64,000 nt of DNA from Onstottus_B sp049273855 (GTDB lineage: Bacteria; Acidobacteriota; Blastocatellia; UBA7656), in assembly GCA_049273855.1 (NCBI GenBank), contig JBASRN010000270.1, positions 9,342 to 73,341 of the forward strand, read 5' to 3'. Positions 32,047 through 41,210 of the stretch are shown in pieces (the first letter of the stretch is position 1; each line of letters opens with the position of its first letter). The notes under the pieces were generated by a model. It was not told the origin of the DNA, searched no databases, and saw only the letters and a program-made list of their open reading frames with translations. Made by a program: the position numbers and the translations under genes.

Positions 32047-32077
32047 GTGATGCGTGAGCGCGGTTCTCACGCATCAC
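32047..32077. terminator. Bidirectional hairpin between convergent genes
   Basis: GTGATGCGTGAG at 32047-32058 pairs perfectly with CTCACGCATCAC at 32066-32077 around a 7-base loop. It lies after the stop of the exported-protein gene and overlaps the stop of the amidohydrolase gene. No T-run follows. It belongs to the same repeat family as 3063-3183 and 41150-41204. Confidence 0.55.
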
Positions 32078-33762
32078 CCATCACCTCTGAAGACCACTTC
32101 GCCGCCGATCACTGTTATCACGCAGCGAGTCTTCAGTATCTCTTTTTCGGCAATTCTCATAATGTCCGCGGACAAGATCGTCAGGTCGGCGAGCTTCCCC
32201 ACCTCTATCGAGCCCTTCACGTTCTCTTCAAACGCAGCGTAAGCCGCCCAGATCGTAAACATTTTCAAAGCCTGTTCGCGTGAGGCCGCTTGCTCCGGGT
32301 GCCAGCCCTCACCGCTGAATCCGTCCAGACCTTTTCGCGCGACTGCGGCGTAGAACTCGATCATAGGCTCGCCTCGCTCCACCGGCGCGTCCGAGCCACC
32401 CGCGATGATCGACCCCGACTTGATGAAGCTCTGCCACGCATATGCTCCTTCCAGCCGCTTGATTCCAAGCCTGCTTGGAGCAAAGAACAAATCGCCGATC
32501 GCGTGGGAAGGCTGCATCGACGGAATCACGCCGAGCTTCGCGAAGCGCGGAATGTCGACCGGGTTGACGATCTGCGCGTGCTCGACCCGCCACCGAGGCT
32601 CGCGAATCTTTCGTTGATCCGGCGGCACTATGTTGAAAGCCTTCTCATACAAATCGAGAATCACTCTATTCGCGCGGTCCCCGATCGCGTGAGTCTCGAG
32701 TTGTATGCCACGTTTGAGAGCGTCGATAAACATCGGCAGCAGCTCTTCTTCTTTGCGCGTTAGAAAGCCGGCGGTATCGTAGTCGGAATACTTCTCGAGC
32801 AGCGCTGCTCCCTTTGAGCCAAGGGCGCCGTCAAACACCACTTTGATCGTGCGAAGCGTGAAACGGCCGTCAAACTCGCCCGAGCTCGCGCCGTCGGCCA
32901 ACAACTTTGCCGAAGCCGGGCTCGGACCGTGCACCGCCTTGTAGATCCGGAGCTTGATCTTTCCTTCACCGTATAGCTTCCTTATAGACGTGACATCACC
33001 ATAGCTTCCGCCGGCGTCTTGAATCTGGCACCAGCCAAGCTCGATGCTTCGCTTCACCCCAAGTAGTATCGCCTCCTCATCGCTGCGATTGGCGTTGGGA
33101 ACATATCTCTCAATCAGTCCCTGCGCGGCGTCCAGCAGCATTCCGTTAGGCTCGCCGGTCTGTTTGTCCTTCATTATCTCGCCGCCGAACGGGCTCGGAG
33201 TGCTCTTGTCCACGGATGCCACCTTGAGCGCCGCGCTGTTGACGACCAGGCCGTGGCCGTCCGCGCGACCAAGCGCGACGGGGTTATTTGGCGAAATCTT
33301 GTCAAGATCCCAGCGCGTCGGGAAGAAAGGCGGCTTCCAGTGAGTCTCGATCCATCCACGCCCTGTTACCCACTCGCCAGGCTTCGCGCGATCGACTCGC
33401 TCTCTTACCTTTGCGAGAAACTCTTCGAGGCTCGCGATGCCTTCGAGGTTGAGCGTGATTTCCCGGGCGCCAACTCCGGACAAGTGATAATGCGAGTCAG
33501 TCAAGCCGGGCACCACCGTGCCGCCTTTAAGATCGACCACGCGAGTGTTCTTACCCTGGTAAGGCTTCGCCTGTTTGTTCGATCCCACGAAGATTATCTT
33601 GCGACCTTTAACAGCAATCGCTTCGGCGCGAGGCTGACGTTCGTTGACCGTATAGACGTTGCCGTTTATGAAGACCGTATCGGCTTGCTCGGCAGGTCGC
33701 GGATTGGCTCCAAGACTGACGTTGATCAGCGAGAGAGCAACAAGCAGTGTGGCAATTCTCAT
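32074..33762 (-). CDS. Exported amidohydrolase of the YtcJ/AepA type
   Basis: A 562-residue metal-dependent hydrolase with a signal peptide (MRIATLLVALSLINVSLGA). Motifs: GGTVVPGLTDSHYHLSG (metal-binding HxH), ETHAIGDRANRVILDLY, RVEHAQIVNPVDIPRFA and GSDAPVE near the end, then IGKLADLTIL-type closing strands. This branch (amidohydrolase 3) hydrolyses cyclic or linear amides of unknown identity. It converges with the exported-protein gene. Substrate is not predictable from this. Confidence 0.87.
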   Translation of the reverse strand: MRIATLLVALSLINVSLGANPRPAEQADTVFINGNVYTVNERQPRAEAIAVKGRKIIFVGSNKQAKPYQGKNTRVVDLKGGTVVPGLTDSHYHLSGVGAREITLNLEGIASLEEFLAKVRERVDRAKPGEWVTGRGWIETHWKPPFFPTRWDLDKISPNNPVALGRADGHGLVVNSAALKVASVDKSTPSPFGGEIMKDKQTGEPNGMLLDAAQGLIERYVPNANRSDEEAILLGVKRSIELGWCQIQDAGGSYGDVTSIRKLYGEGKIKLRIYKAVHGPSPASAKLLADGASSGEFDGRFTLRTIKVVFDGALGSKGAALLEKYSDYDTAGFLTRKEEELLPMFIDALKRGIQLETHAIGDRANRVILDLYEKAFNIVPPDQRKIREPRWRVEHAQIVNPVDIPRFAKLGVIPSMQPSHAIGDLFFAPSRLGIKRLEGAYAWQSFIKSGSIIAGGSDAPVERGEPMIEFYAAVARKGLDGFSGEGWHPEQAASREQALKMFTIWAAYAAFEENVKGSIEVGKLADLTILSADIMRIAEKEILKTRCVITVIGGEVVFRGDG

Positions 33763-33834
33763 CGGTGTCCTCCGGACGAAGGGATTGAGGCCACGATACT
33801 AGCAGATCACGAGAGGGTTGGATCAAGCAGAAGC

Positions 33835-35838
33835 TTACGGTGCTGCTGTGATCTTCACGAGGTCAACGAAGTGTTTCCACTTGCCGCTCGTCACTCTCGT
33901 GGTACGAATCCTCACTCGCACTTCACCTGAAGCTGACAAGTAACGCGCAGCATCTGCGACAACGCAAACGGTCGTAGTGTCATCTGTGCTTGTGACCCTT
34001 CGGTCGTCGATCAGATCCCATTCCGCGGTTGAGGGGTTGAACAGAAAGACCTGCTGACTCACAGGTGAGCCCGATGAACGCGACTCAGAAGTCATGGTCA
34101 GGCTCGATAAGCTTGCAAGTCCGACCTCGAAGACATAGTTCAGCAAGCTGCTGAACTGGCCTTCCAGCTTGCGGGCTTTGATCTTCAGATACGAATTGTC
34201 GGAAGCCCGAACGCTTTGTTGATCGCCCTTCAGCCACTGGCCAATCTCAACGGTCGCCGAGTTGCAGAAGCGATCGGTGGCTTGCGCAGTAGTCACGGTA
34301 ATATAGCCGCTTCTTGTTCGACTCGCCTGACCGTCAACATTCGTCGCTGTAAGCCTCACCACGAACGTGCCGACGCTGTTGTACGTGTGCAAAGGGTGGC
34401 GCAAGGTTGACGTCTCACCGTCCCCAAAGTCCCACAACCAAGAGGTGGGGCCGCCAGCAGACAGGTCCGCAAACTGGACCACCAACGGAAGAGCCCCCGA
34501 GCGTGGGTTCGCGGCAAAATCGACAAGCGGAACAGCCGACGGAGCGGCGGCTTCGTAGCAGCCGATGTCGAAGCCATTGCGCTGCGGCCGCGTGAAACCG
34601 CTAATGTCGTCCGGCACATTGCTGCCTAGCGCCAGCCCAAAGTCGATCGCAGGCGAACCGGTCCTCAGTGAATAGTCGTTGCCCGCCGCGTTGGCGAACA
34701 ATTGGCTCGGCGTCGCGATGATCGAATGCTGGTCGTAACCCAGCGCCTGCCACGAGGCAAGAGACATGTTCGAGTTTCCATCACTGATACTGAAGCGGTT
34801 CACCACAACGTTGTAGTTACACGAAAAACCCGCAACCGCGTTGCCATATGTGCTGACCGAGCCGCGGAACGTGTGAGGCGTGTAAAGAATGTTGTTCCTT
34901 ACCTCGTTGCCTACCGGATCGGGCTGACCCTCGAAGGCAGCCGGGATGTTTATGCACCATCGCCCGTCGGCTGCCATCACAATAGTGTTGTTGTAAACCT
35001 TGTTTCTGCTCGAGCCCTCAGCCCCGTCGATCGCGTAAAGCGAGATGCCGCTTGCGTGGTTGTTGTAGAGCAGATTGTTTCGAATGAGGCTGTCCGACAC
35101 CCCGTCGCAGTTGATCCCGGAACCGCCGCCCGGAGGAGCGCCGTTCTCCCATACGATGTTCTTCTCGACTAAAGCGAACGAGATAATGCCGTCGCCGGGT
35201 GTAAAGTTCCGGTCGCCGTTCATATGAACCCCAGCCGAAAAGTTGTGATGGAGCTTGTTTCCTCGGATCATCGGAAAGTCGCCGCTGTTGCTGTGATAGA
35301 TACCGTGCTCGCCGTTCGAATACGCTTCGTTGTTCTGAATCAGCGGATGGTAGCAAAAGGCCAAGAAGATGCCGGTGACAACGCTGTCGTGGACTGTGCA
35401 ATTCTGCACAGTCACGAAGTCAGTGTCGCGTAGATCGATTCCGTAGCGTTGCGCCCCTGAAACCTCGAAGCCTTCAATTATCCAGTACCGCACTGTGTCG
35501 TCGAAGTTCTCGACCTCAATCAGGCTCTGATGTCTATTCTCCGGGCTGAGCGTGTCAATAAGAACGGCTCCAGGGGATGAAGCCTTGAGGGTGCAAGGCG
35601 CTCCGGCCATTCCCGAGTTCTCGATTCGACAGCCCGCGTAGCTGCCCGGTTGGACGATGATCGTGTCACCGGGCGCGACCGTATCAACCGCGTGCTGAAT
35701 GGTAAGCCAGGGCTGCGCCTGTGAACCGGGGTTCGAGTCAATGCCAGAAGTCGCAACATAGTAGGTGTTCGCCAAGTCGGTGCTCGAAAGAGGCAAACCC
35801 GCCACGAGCGATATCAGGATTAGCCTGAGAGCTTTCAT
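33835..35838 (-). CDS. Right-handed beta-helix protein with PKD domain, exported
   Basis: A 667-residue secreted protein. A signal peptide (MKALRLILISLVAGLPLSSTDLA) is followed by a DUF1565-like start (YYVATSGIDSNPGSQAQPWLTIQHAVDTVAPGDTIIVQPGSY) and repeated beta-helix turns, as in pectate lyase-like folds. A PKD domain follows (PLVVQFADLSAGGPTSWLWDFGDGETSTLRHPLHTY), then a C-terminal domain (residues about 530-667) without a known name. It likely binds or cleaves polysaccharide outside the cell; catalytic residues are not evident. ATG at 35838 begins the signal; a TTG at 35883 is possible. Confidence 0.82.
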   Translation of the reverse strand: MKALRLILISLVAGLPLSSTDLANTYYVATSGIDSNPGSQAQPWLTIQHAVDTVAPGDTIIVQPGSYAGCRIENSGMAGAPCTLKASSPGAVLIDTLSPENRHQSLIEVENFDDTVRYWIIEGFEVSGAQRYGIDLRDTDFVTVQNCTVHDSVVTGIFLAFCYHPLIQNNEAYSNGEHGIYHSNSGDFPMIRGNKLHHNFSAGVHMNGDRNFTPGDGIISFALVEKNIVWENGAPPGGGSGINCDGVSDSLIRNNLLYNNHASGISLYAIDGAEGSSRNKVYNNTIVMAADGRWCINIPAAFEGQPDPVGNEVRNNILYTPHTFRGSVSTYGNAVAGFSCNYNVVVNRFSISDGNSNMSLASWQALGYDQHSIIATPSQLFANAAGNDYSLRTGSPAIDFGLALGSNVPDDISGFTRPQRNGFDIGCYEAAAPSAVPLVDFAANPRSGALPLVVQFADLSAGGPTSWLWDFGDGETSTLRHPLHTYNSVGTFVVRLTATNVDGQASRTRSGYITVTTAQATDRFCNSATVEIGQWLKGDQQSVRASDNSYLKIKARKLEGQFSSLLNYVFEVGLASLSSLTMTSESRSSGSPVSQQVFLFNPSTAEWDLIDDRRVTSTDDTTTVCVVADAARYLSASGEVRVRIRTTRVTSGKWKHFVDLVKITAAP

Positions 35839-36098
35839 TTTTTGCGCCGACCGGCCTTCCGCTGGAGGTTGTTGGGGGAGCAAGTGAAGTGTCGCCGCTC
35901 TCTCTTAGAGCCGTTTGTCTTTTTACGATGGTTGAGTAAATCAAACCAGAGGGGCGAATACAAAGCCTGATTCTAGCGCGGGCATTACCGGCTGCTCAAT
36001 ACAAAACATGGTTGCCCTGGAACGCTTTCAAGCGCCGGGCCCACGGCCCGATGCCGTCGACGAAGGTTGTGAACGATTGCCTTGAGTCGTCCTTGTCT

Positions 36099-36503
36099 CT
36101 AGCCGTCGGCTGCGCCGTCGATCAACTCACGCAGTATCGAGCGATGACACGCAGATTCGTTCTCGCAGTAACATCCTATGCTGACCGGAGTCCGGCTGGC
36201 TAACTCTGCCAGAAGCTTGATCGCCTGGCGCGCGTCGGTTTTCTTCATCTCGGCTGTGTAGCGCTCTTTGAACTTCGACCACCTGACTTGTTCGCTTGGC
36301 CAGTCGCGACCCTTGACCCACTTGAGCAACGCGGGGCTCGGAGCTAACAACGGAAACCAGACGTCGAAGTAGTCTAACCGAGCGTAGTCTTCTTTCTTCA
36401 CTCCGCGCGGCAGAAAGCGGACTGTGCCCACTCTCAAGCCCTCGCCTGATTTGCGTGGGGTACCGACTCGGAAGGTTCCCAGATTTGTTCTCGGGTTTGG
36501 CAT
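36099..36503 (-). CDS. DUF488 (YeaO-like) family protein
   Basis: A 134-residue protein with the DUF488 end signature: KLLAELASRTPVSIGCYCENESACHRSILRELI, where the Cys-Tyr-Cys-x-n-Cys-His-Arg set is diagnostic. The N-terminus has RVGTVRFLPRGVKKEDYARLDYFDVWFPLLAPSPALLKWV. Its cellular role is unknown; family members are small soluble proteins. It lies between a secreted protein gene and a frameshifted gene on the same strand. Start ATG has only a weak ribosome site. Confidence 0.8.
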   Translation of the reverse strand: MPNPRTNLGTFRVGTPRKSGEGLRVGTVRFLPRGVKKEDYARLDYFDVWFPLLAPSPALLKWVKGRDWPSEQVRWSKFKERYTAEMKKTDARQAIKLLAELASRTPVSIGCYCENESACHRSILRELIDGAADG

Positions 36504-36578
36504 TTCAGGAAGCGTCGCAACGGCGCGGCTCTCTCAGTTCGTGACACGGTGCTCATTCTAGGCGGTGCCTTGCAGTCA

Positions 36579-36898
36579 TCATATCTCACGGATGAGACGA
36601 ATCCTGGCAAGTTTATCCTCACCCAGTCCGGCCAACTCGCTTTCGCTGAGCCAGCCTTCGTTAATCAGTCGCGCGAAGACGAAGATCAAGACTGAATAGC
36701 GATAGTCATACTTCTCATCGACGGCTTTCGATTCTTTGTCAGAAAGTCGTGCAATGCCCACATGTCACTGGGCTCGGCAATACCCTTCGTGCGGCGGCGA
36801 ACCTCGTCTACAAGGGCCGCGCACTCGCGATTATATGCCTCGTCGAACGCTCGTCGCGCGATTGCCTTTTCGCCCCTGGACCATTGCTCGTTGTGCAT
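36579..36898 (-). pseudogene. Frameshifted gene of a small conserved protein
   Basis: Two overlapping frames make one protein when joined. The first begins MHNEQWSRGEKAIARRAFDEAYNRECAALVDEVRRRTKGIAEPSDMWALHDFLTKNRK; the second continues AVDEKYDYRYSVLIFVFARLINEGWLSESELAGLGEDKLARIRLIREI. The join is around 36720-36727, where inserting one G (CGAAAG to CGAAAGG) would restore the frame. The whole, about 105 residues, matches a small helical family I remember in several phyla but cannot name. Either a real recent lesion or a sequencing error. Confidence 0.7.
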
Positions 36899-36953
36899 TT
36901 CAAACCTCGGGTTTCGCCAGGTACTTCACCGCAGAGCCGCTGAGGCGCAGAGA

Positions 36954-38735
36954 TTACGCCGAGAGGGAATACTTACCCGCCTTTATGACAGCATCGGCGA
37001 TGTGGCGACGGGCTGCGATGGCTTTGATCGGAACGTGCTCAGCAAGCTGTTCGATAAGCTCCGTGCTCTTCTCATCCTCCGTCTCGGTTACCACTGCTCG
37101 CGCGGCGCACTCGATACGCAGAGCCGCGTCACGCGCGAACACGCGTGTGATCTCGGTTTGAACCGAACATTTCTCCAGGCCTCGTTCCTCGAACAGCCTG
37201 CGCGTTCGAAGCAGCACGCTCTCCATCGCGTACACATCCATAACCATATCGGCGATCAAACCAAGCGCTTCCTGTTGGTCGCGGGCGCTCTCACCGTAAG
37301 CGCGCGCGAAGCTTTCGATCGCAAGCAACGTCATGCTCTTCGCGCCTGTGAGCATCACGATTTCTCGCTTGAACGCCTTGTTCGCCACGTTCATTTCAAG
37401 CGTGTCCGAAGCGGGCGGTTTGACCGGAGTAACTCGGGATGCCGTTTCAAACAACCCGAGCTCGCCGGCCTTCGCTCGTCTCAGCAACTGCGTCGCGATC
37501 ACGATGCGATTGATTTCATTTGTGCCTTCGTAGATTCGAGCTATCCGCGCGTCCCGGTAAGCTTGCTCGGCCGGATAGTCTTTCGAATAGCCATAACCGC
37601 CGAACACCTGCACCTCTTCGTCCACCACGTACGCGAGCGCCTCGCTCTCCCAAACCTTGATGATCGAGCATTCCATCGCGTACTGCTCCAGCACTGCGAG
37701 CACTTGCTTCGGGTCGTCCTTATCGACCTGTTCGAGCGCGTCGTCGATCATCCCAAGCGTGCGATACAGGATCGATTCGCCAACGTAAGTCCGAATCGTC
37801 ATTTCCGCGAGCTTGTGTTTGATCAACCCGAAGTTGGCAATCGCCTGGCCGAACTGATGCCGTTCCTTCGCGTACTGAACGGATTGTTGAAGCGAGAGTT
37901 TCATTGTCCCAACCGAGCGCGCGCCGAGTTTCAAGCGGCCGATGTTCAGCACGTTGAAGGCGATCTTGTGGCCGCGACCGATCTCGCCCAGCAAGTTCTC
38001 GACCGGCACGCGGCAGTCTTCAAGCATCAGCGCGGTAGTAGATGAGCCATCGATCCCGAGCTTCTTCTCTTCATGCCCGCTCACAAGCCCCGGTCCGCGC
38101 TCGACCAGAAACGCTGTGAATTTCTCGCCGTCCACCTTTGCGAAGACGGTGAACAGATCGGCAAAGCCGCCGTTTGTGATCCACATCTTCTGGCCGTTGA
38201 GGATGTAATCTTTGCCGTCTTCGGAAAGCACGGCTTTGGTCTTCGCCGCGAGCGCGTCCGAACCCGACTGCGGCTCGGTCAACGCATACGCGCCGATCCA
38301 CTCGCCGGTCGCAAGTCTTGGCAGGTACTTCTGTTTCTGTTCCTCGGTTCCAAAGAAGACCAACGGCAGCGTGCCGATGTTGACGTGCGAGCTGTGCGTC
38401 CCGGCAAACGAAGCTTGAAGCGCAAATTGCTCTCCAACTACGGCGGAGCTGACTTTGTGCAAACCGAGTCCGCCATACCGCTCGGGAATGTCGATCATCA
38501 GCAGGCCAAGCTCGCCCGCTTTGCGCATCAACTCGCGATGCACCGCGTAGTCTTTGGCGTAGATTTCGGCTTCGCGCGGAATGACCTCTTTTCGAAGGAA
38601 CTCCTCGGCAGTGCGCGCAAACATCCGTTGTTCGTCGGTGATGTCTTCGGGTGTGAACACTTCTGAAGGCTCACGGTCTTCTATAAGGAAGCTGCCGCCC
38701 ATTGGCGATTGGACCGCTGAGGGTTTGCTGGTCAT
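36954..38735 (-). CDS. Acyl-CoA dehydrogenase
   Basis: A 593-residue flavoprotein of the large bacterial acyl-CoA dehydrogenase branch with a C-terminal extension. Core motifs: ALTEPQSGSDALAAKT, YILNGQKMWITNGGFADLFTVFAKVDG, HEEKKLGIDGSSTTALMLEDCRVPVENLLG and VQFAKERHQFGQ-like KERHQFGQAIANFGLIKHKLAEM, then QVFGGYGYSKDYPAEQAYRDARIARIYEGTNEINRIVIA. The residues after about 430 form the extra helical domain of the VLCAD-like group. It introduces the double bond in fatty acyl-CoA beta-oxidation. ATG 38735 follows AGGAGG. It diverges from nothing nearby; the thioesterase gene lies upstream on the same strand. Confidence 0.95.
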   Translation of the reverse strand: MTSKPSAVQSPMGGSFLIEDREPSEVFTPEDITDEQRMFARTAEEFLRKEVIPREAEIYAKDYAVHRELMRKAGELGLLMIDIPERYGGLGLHKVSSAVVGEQFALQASFAGTHSSHVNIGTLPLVFFGTEEQKQKYLPRLATGEWIGAYALTEPQSGSDALAAKTKAVLSEDGKDYILNGQKMWITNGGFADLFTVFAKVDGEKFTAFLVERGPGLVSGHEEKKLGIDGSSTTALMLEDCRVPVENLLGEIGRGHKIAFNVLNIGRLKLGARSVGTMKLSLQQSVQYAKERHQFGQAIANFGLIKHKLAEMTIRTYVGESILYRTLGMIDDALEQVDKDDPKQVLAVLEQYAMECSIIKVWESEALAYVVDEEVQVFGGYGYSKDYPAEQAYRDARIARIYEGTNEINRIVIATQLLRRAKAGELGLFETASRVTPVKPPASDTLEMNVANKAFKREIVMLTGAKSMTLLAIESFARAYGESARDQQEALGLIADMVMDVYAMESVLLRTRRLFEERGLEKCSVQTEITRVFARDAALRIECAARAVVTETEDEKSTELIEQLAEHVPIKAIAARRHIADAVIKAGKYSLSA

Positions 38736-38977
38736 AAGCACCTCCTGCTGTCGAGAGGTTTGACAATACCACTCACGAAATCGCGGGGTCTACCTGCTTT
38801 CGTAGTACTCGGTTTGAGAGGGCCGTTTCTTAGCGGGCTGCTGAAAAAGGGAGGGCGCCACCGACACAAACAGGCAAAGCTGCACAGTGGTCTGGCTCGG
38901 TCACGACCGGATTATACACACGACCGACTTCGAATCGCACAGCGGAGCGCGCGTCAGGAGATGAATCCGTGATTCTT

Positions 38978-39409
38978 TCAGTCAAACACATGGCCCTCTA
39001 ATCCCGCGATGCGCGCGCGAAGATCATCGGGCACACGAATCTTCTGGAGCGACTTCGGGTCCACGCAAACGTAGAGCGACTGAGCTGTGCCGATCAATCG
39101 TTCGTCGCCTTCCGGGTAGATTTCAAACTCGAAGATGATGCTGGTGTTTCCGATCTTGGACACGCGGGTGTGGACCTCGAGCACCTCGTCGAACTTTGCC
39201 GGCGATTTGAACTCGATCGTTGTGCGAGCCAGAACCGTGTCAACGCCGCTGTCGATCATCGCTTTCCAGGTCAGACCGATCTCGCGGAAATACTCGGTCC
39301 ACGCCACATCATAGAAAGTCAGATAGTTGCCGTTGAATACAATGCCTTGAAGATCGGTGTCAGCGAAGCGCACGCGAATCTTGTGATGGAATCGGAAGTC
39401 GGATTTCAC
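38978..39409 (-). CDS. Acyl-CoA thioesterase (hotdog fold)
   Basis: A 143-residue single hotdog-domain protein of the YbgC/4-hydroxybenzoyl-CoA thioesterase group. The signature RVRFADTDLQGIVFNGNYLTFYDVAWTEYFREIGL carries the catalytic Asp (TD-QGIVFN) and the helix that binds CoA. It hydrolyses acyl-CoA to free acid and CoA. It lies between the acyl-CoA dehydrogenase and the divergent acyl-CoA ligase, so a role in the same fatty-acid module is likely. Confidence 0.88.
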   Translation of the reverse strand: MKSDFRFHHKIRVRFADTDLQGIVFNGNYLTFYDVAWTEYFREIGLTWKAMIDSGVDTVLARTTIEFKSPAKFDEVLEVHTRVSKIGNTSIIFEFEIYPEGDERLIGTAQSLYVCVDPKSLQKIRVPDDLRARIAGLEGHVFD

Positions 39410-39539
39410 GCGGCTTATGATGAACTAAAGCTTCCTGGTTATCAAACCCGCCGTCGAGTTGCTCGACTACACCACAACTTTCGCTTTGTGCTATGCTGAC
39501 CCGCGCCCGGATTGAACCAGGGTTCAGGAGGGTTTCTTC

Positions 39540-41138
39540 GTGATCGTTCCGCTTAATGAATACGACTTTCTCAAACGCGCGCTGGTGGTGCACGCAAACA
39601 AAGAAGCCGTCGTCTGCGGCGACTTGCGACTGACTTATCGCCAGTTCGGCGAGCGAGTGAATCGGTGGGCTAACGCGATGCGGGAGCTCGGCGTCGAGAA
39701 AGGCGACCGGGTAGCGATCCTCTCACAGAACTGCCATCGCATCCTCGAAGCCTTCTTCGGCACGCCGCTTCTCGGTTCGATCCTGATGCCGCTCAACTTC
39801 AGACTCGTCTCCGACGACTTTGATTACATCCTCAATCACGGCGGCGCGAAAGTCGTGATCGTTGAAGAAGGGCTGACGCATCTGATCGATCCGATTCGTT
39901 CGAAGCTCGGCAGCGTCAAACATTTCATCCTGGCCCGTGACAAGCCGGACGCTGCAACTCAAGAATGGTTGGACTACGAAACAACAATTGCCGCCGCCTC
40001 AAGCGAGCCACCGCCGTGGGTCGCGATAGACGAGGACGAAACGTCTGCGTTGCTTTACACCTCGGGCACAACCGGGAGTCCCAAAGGCGTGATGCTCACC
40101 CATCGCAATCTCTATATCAACGCGATCAACTCGATCTGCGAATTCGGCATCCGCGACACGGACGTCTACCTGCACACGCTCGCCCAGTTTCACTGCAATG
40201 GATGGGGCGTGGGCTACGCGGTCACCGGGATGGGCGGAACGCATGTGGTCATCAAGAAGTTCGAACCGGCTGCGTTCTTCGATCTGGTGGGACGTGAACG
40301 GGTAAGTTTCGCCTGCATGCCTCCGACGATGATCAACATGGCCTTGAATCATCCGCTTGATGAAAAGACGCTGGCGAAGCTGCCAAGAGAAGTTCGAGTG
40401 GGGACCGCGGGTTCGGCGCCGCCAATGGCGACCATTCAGGGAGCGCAGGAGAAGTTTGGCTGGAAGGTGATTCAGATCTATGGACTGACCGAGACCTCGC
40501 CGTTCATGACCGTCTCCAAGATCAAACCTCATATGCAGGACTGGCCGGAAGAGCAGAAGATTCGCGTTCAAACAAAAACCGGCTATCCGATGATCGGCGT
40601 CGACATACGCGTGGTAGGCGACGAAGGTCAGGACTTGAAACCCGACAGCGGCGAAGTCGGCGAAGTCATCACGCGGGGCAACGTCGTGATGGCGGGCTAC
40701 TGGCGGCAACCTGAAGCTACCGCCGCGGTGATTGTAGACGGATGGTTTCACACAGGCGATATGGCGCTGATGGACAGCGAAGGCTACATCGAAGTCGTCG
40801 ATCGCAAAAAGGACTTGATCATCTCGGGCGGCGAAAACATTTCATCCATCGAAGTCGAAGGCTTCTTGTACAAGCACCCCGCGGTTCTTGAAGCAGCGGT
40901 GATTGCAGCGCCGGACGAACGCTGGGGCGAGACCGTGTGCGCGCTTGTGGTGTTGAAGCCTGGCGCTTCAGCTACCGAGCAGGAGTTGATCGACTTTTGC
41001 CGCGAGCACCTCGCTCACTTCAAGTGCCCGCGCCGAATACAGTTTATTGAGGCGCTCCCGCGCACGGCTACGGGAAAGATTCAGAAGAACCTGCTGCGCG
41101 AACGGTTCTGGCAAGGCAAGTCCAAACAGGTAGGGTAA
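39540..41138 (+). CDS. Long-chain or medium-chain acyl-CoA ligase
   Basis: A 532-residue member of the ANL adenylating superfamily, which activates a fatty acid with ATP and CoA. Motifs in order: ALLYTSGTTGSPKGVMLTHRN (A3), YGLTETSPFM (A5), GWFHTGDMALMDSEGYIEVVDRKKDLIISGGENISSIEVE (A7-A8) and TATGKIQKN (A10 with the catalytic Lys). The GTG start follows CAGGAGGG. It diverges from the thioesterase and dehydrogenase genes across about 130 bp. Chain-length preference is not readable from sequence. Confidence 0.94.
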   Translation: MIVPLNEYDFLKRALVVHANKEAVVCGDLRLTYRQFGERVNRWANAMRELGVEKGDRVAILSQNCHRILEAFFGTPLLGSILMPLNFRLVSDDFDYILNHGGAKVVIVEEGLTHLIDPIRSKLGSVKHFILARDKPDAATQEWLDYETTIAAASSEPPPWVAIDEDETSALLYTSGTTGSPKGVMLTHRNLYINAINSICEFGIRDTDVYLHTLAQFHCNGWGVGYAVTGMGGTHVVIKKFEPAAFFDLVGRERVSFACMPPTMINMALNHPLDEKTLAKLPREVRVGTAGSAPPMATIQGAQEKFGWKVIQIYGLTETSPFMTVSKIKPHMQDWPEEQKIRVQTKTGYPMIGVDIRVVGDEGQDLKPDSGEVGEVITRGNVVMAGYWRQPEATAAVIVDGWFHTGDMALMDSEGYIEVVDRKKDLIISGGENISSIEVEGFLYKHPAVLEAAVIAAPDERWGETVCALVVLKPGASATEQELIDFCREHLAHFKCPRRIQFIEALPRTATGKIQKNLLRERFWQGKSKQVG

Positions 41139-41149
41139 AGGTGACTCGT

Positions 41150-41194
41150 GTGATCCGTAACCGGATAGCTCACGCGTTTTTGGTCACGGATCAC
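41150..41194. terminator. Inverted repeat between convergent genes, GTGATCCGT family
   Basis: GTGATCCGTAACC at 41150-41162 pairs with GGTCACGGATCAC at 41182-41194 (one mismatch). TTTTTGG precedes the right arm. The two flanking genes converge here. TCACGCGTCACGCATCAC follows directly to 41204 and shares the motif of 3063-3183 and 32047-32077. Confidence 0.5.
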
Positions 41195-41210
41195 GCGTCA
41201 CGCATCACTC

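Noticed and set aside
36762..38045. 427-codon plus-strand frame
   Set aside because: Antisense to the acyl-CoA dehydrogenase, which has full motif support. Arg/His-rich translation is typical of shadow frames in GC-rich DNA.
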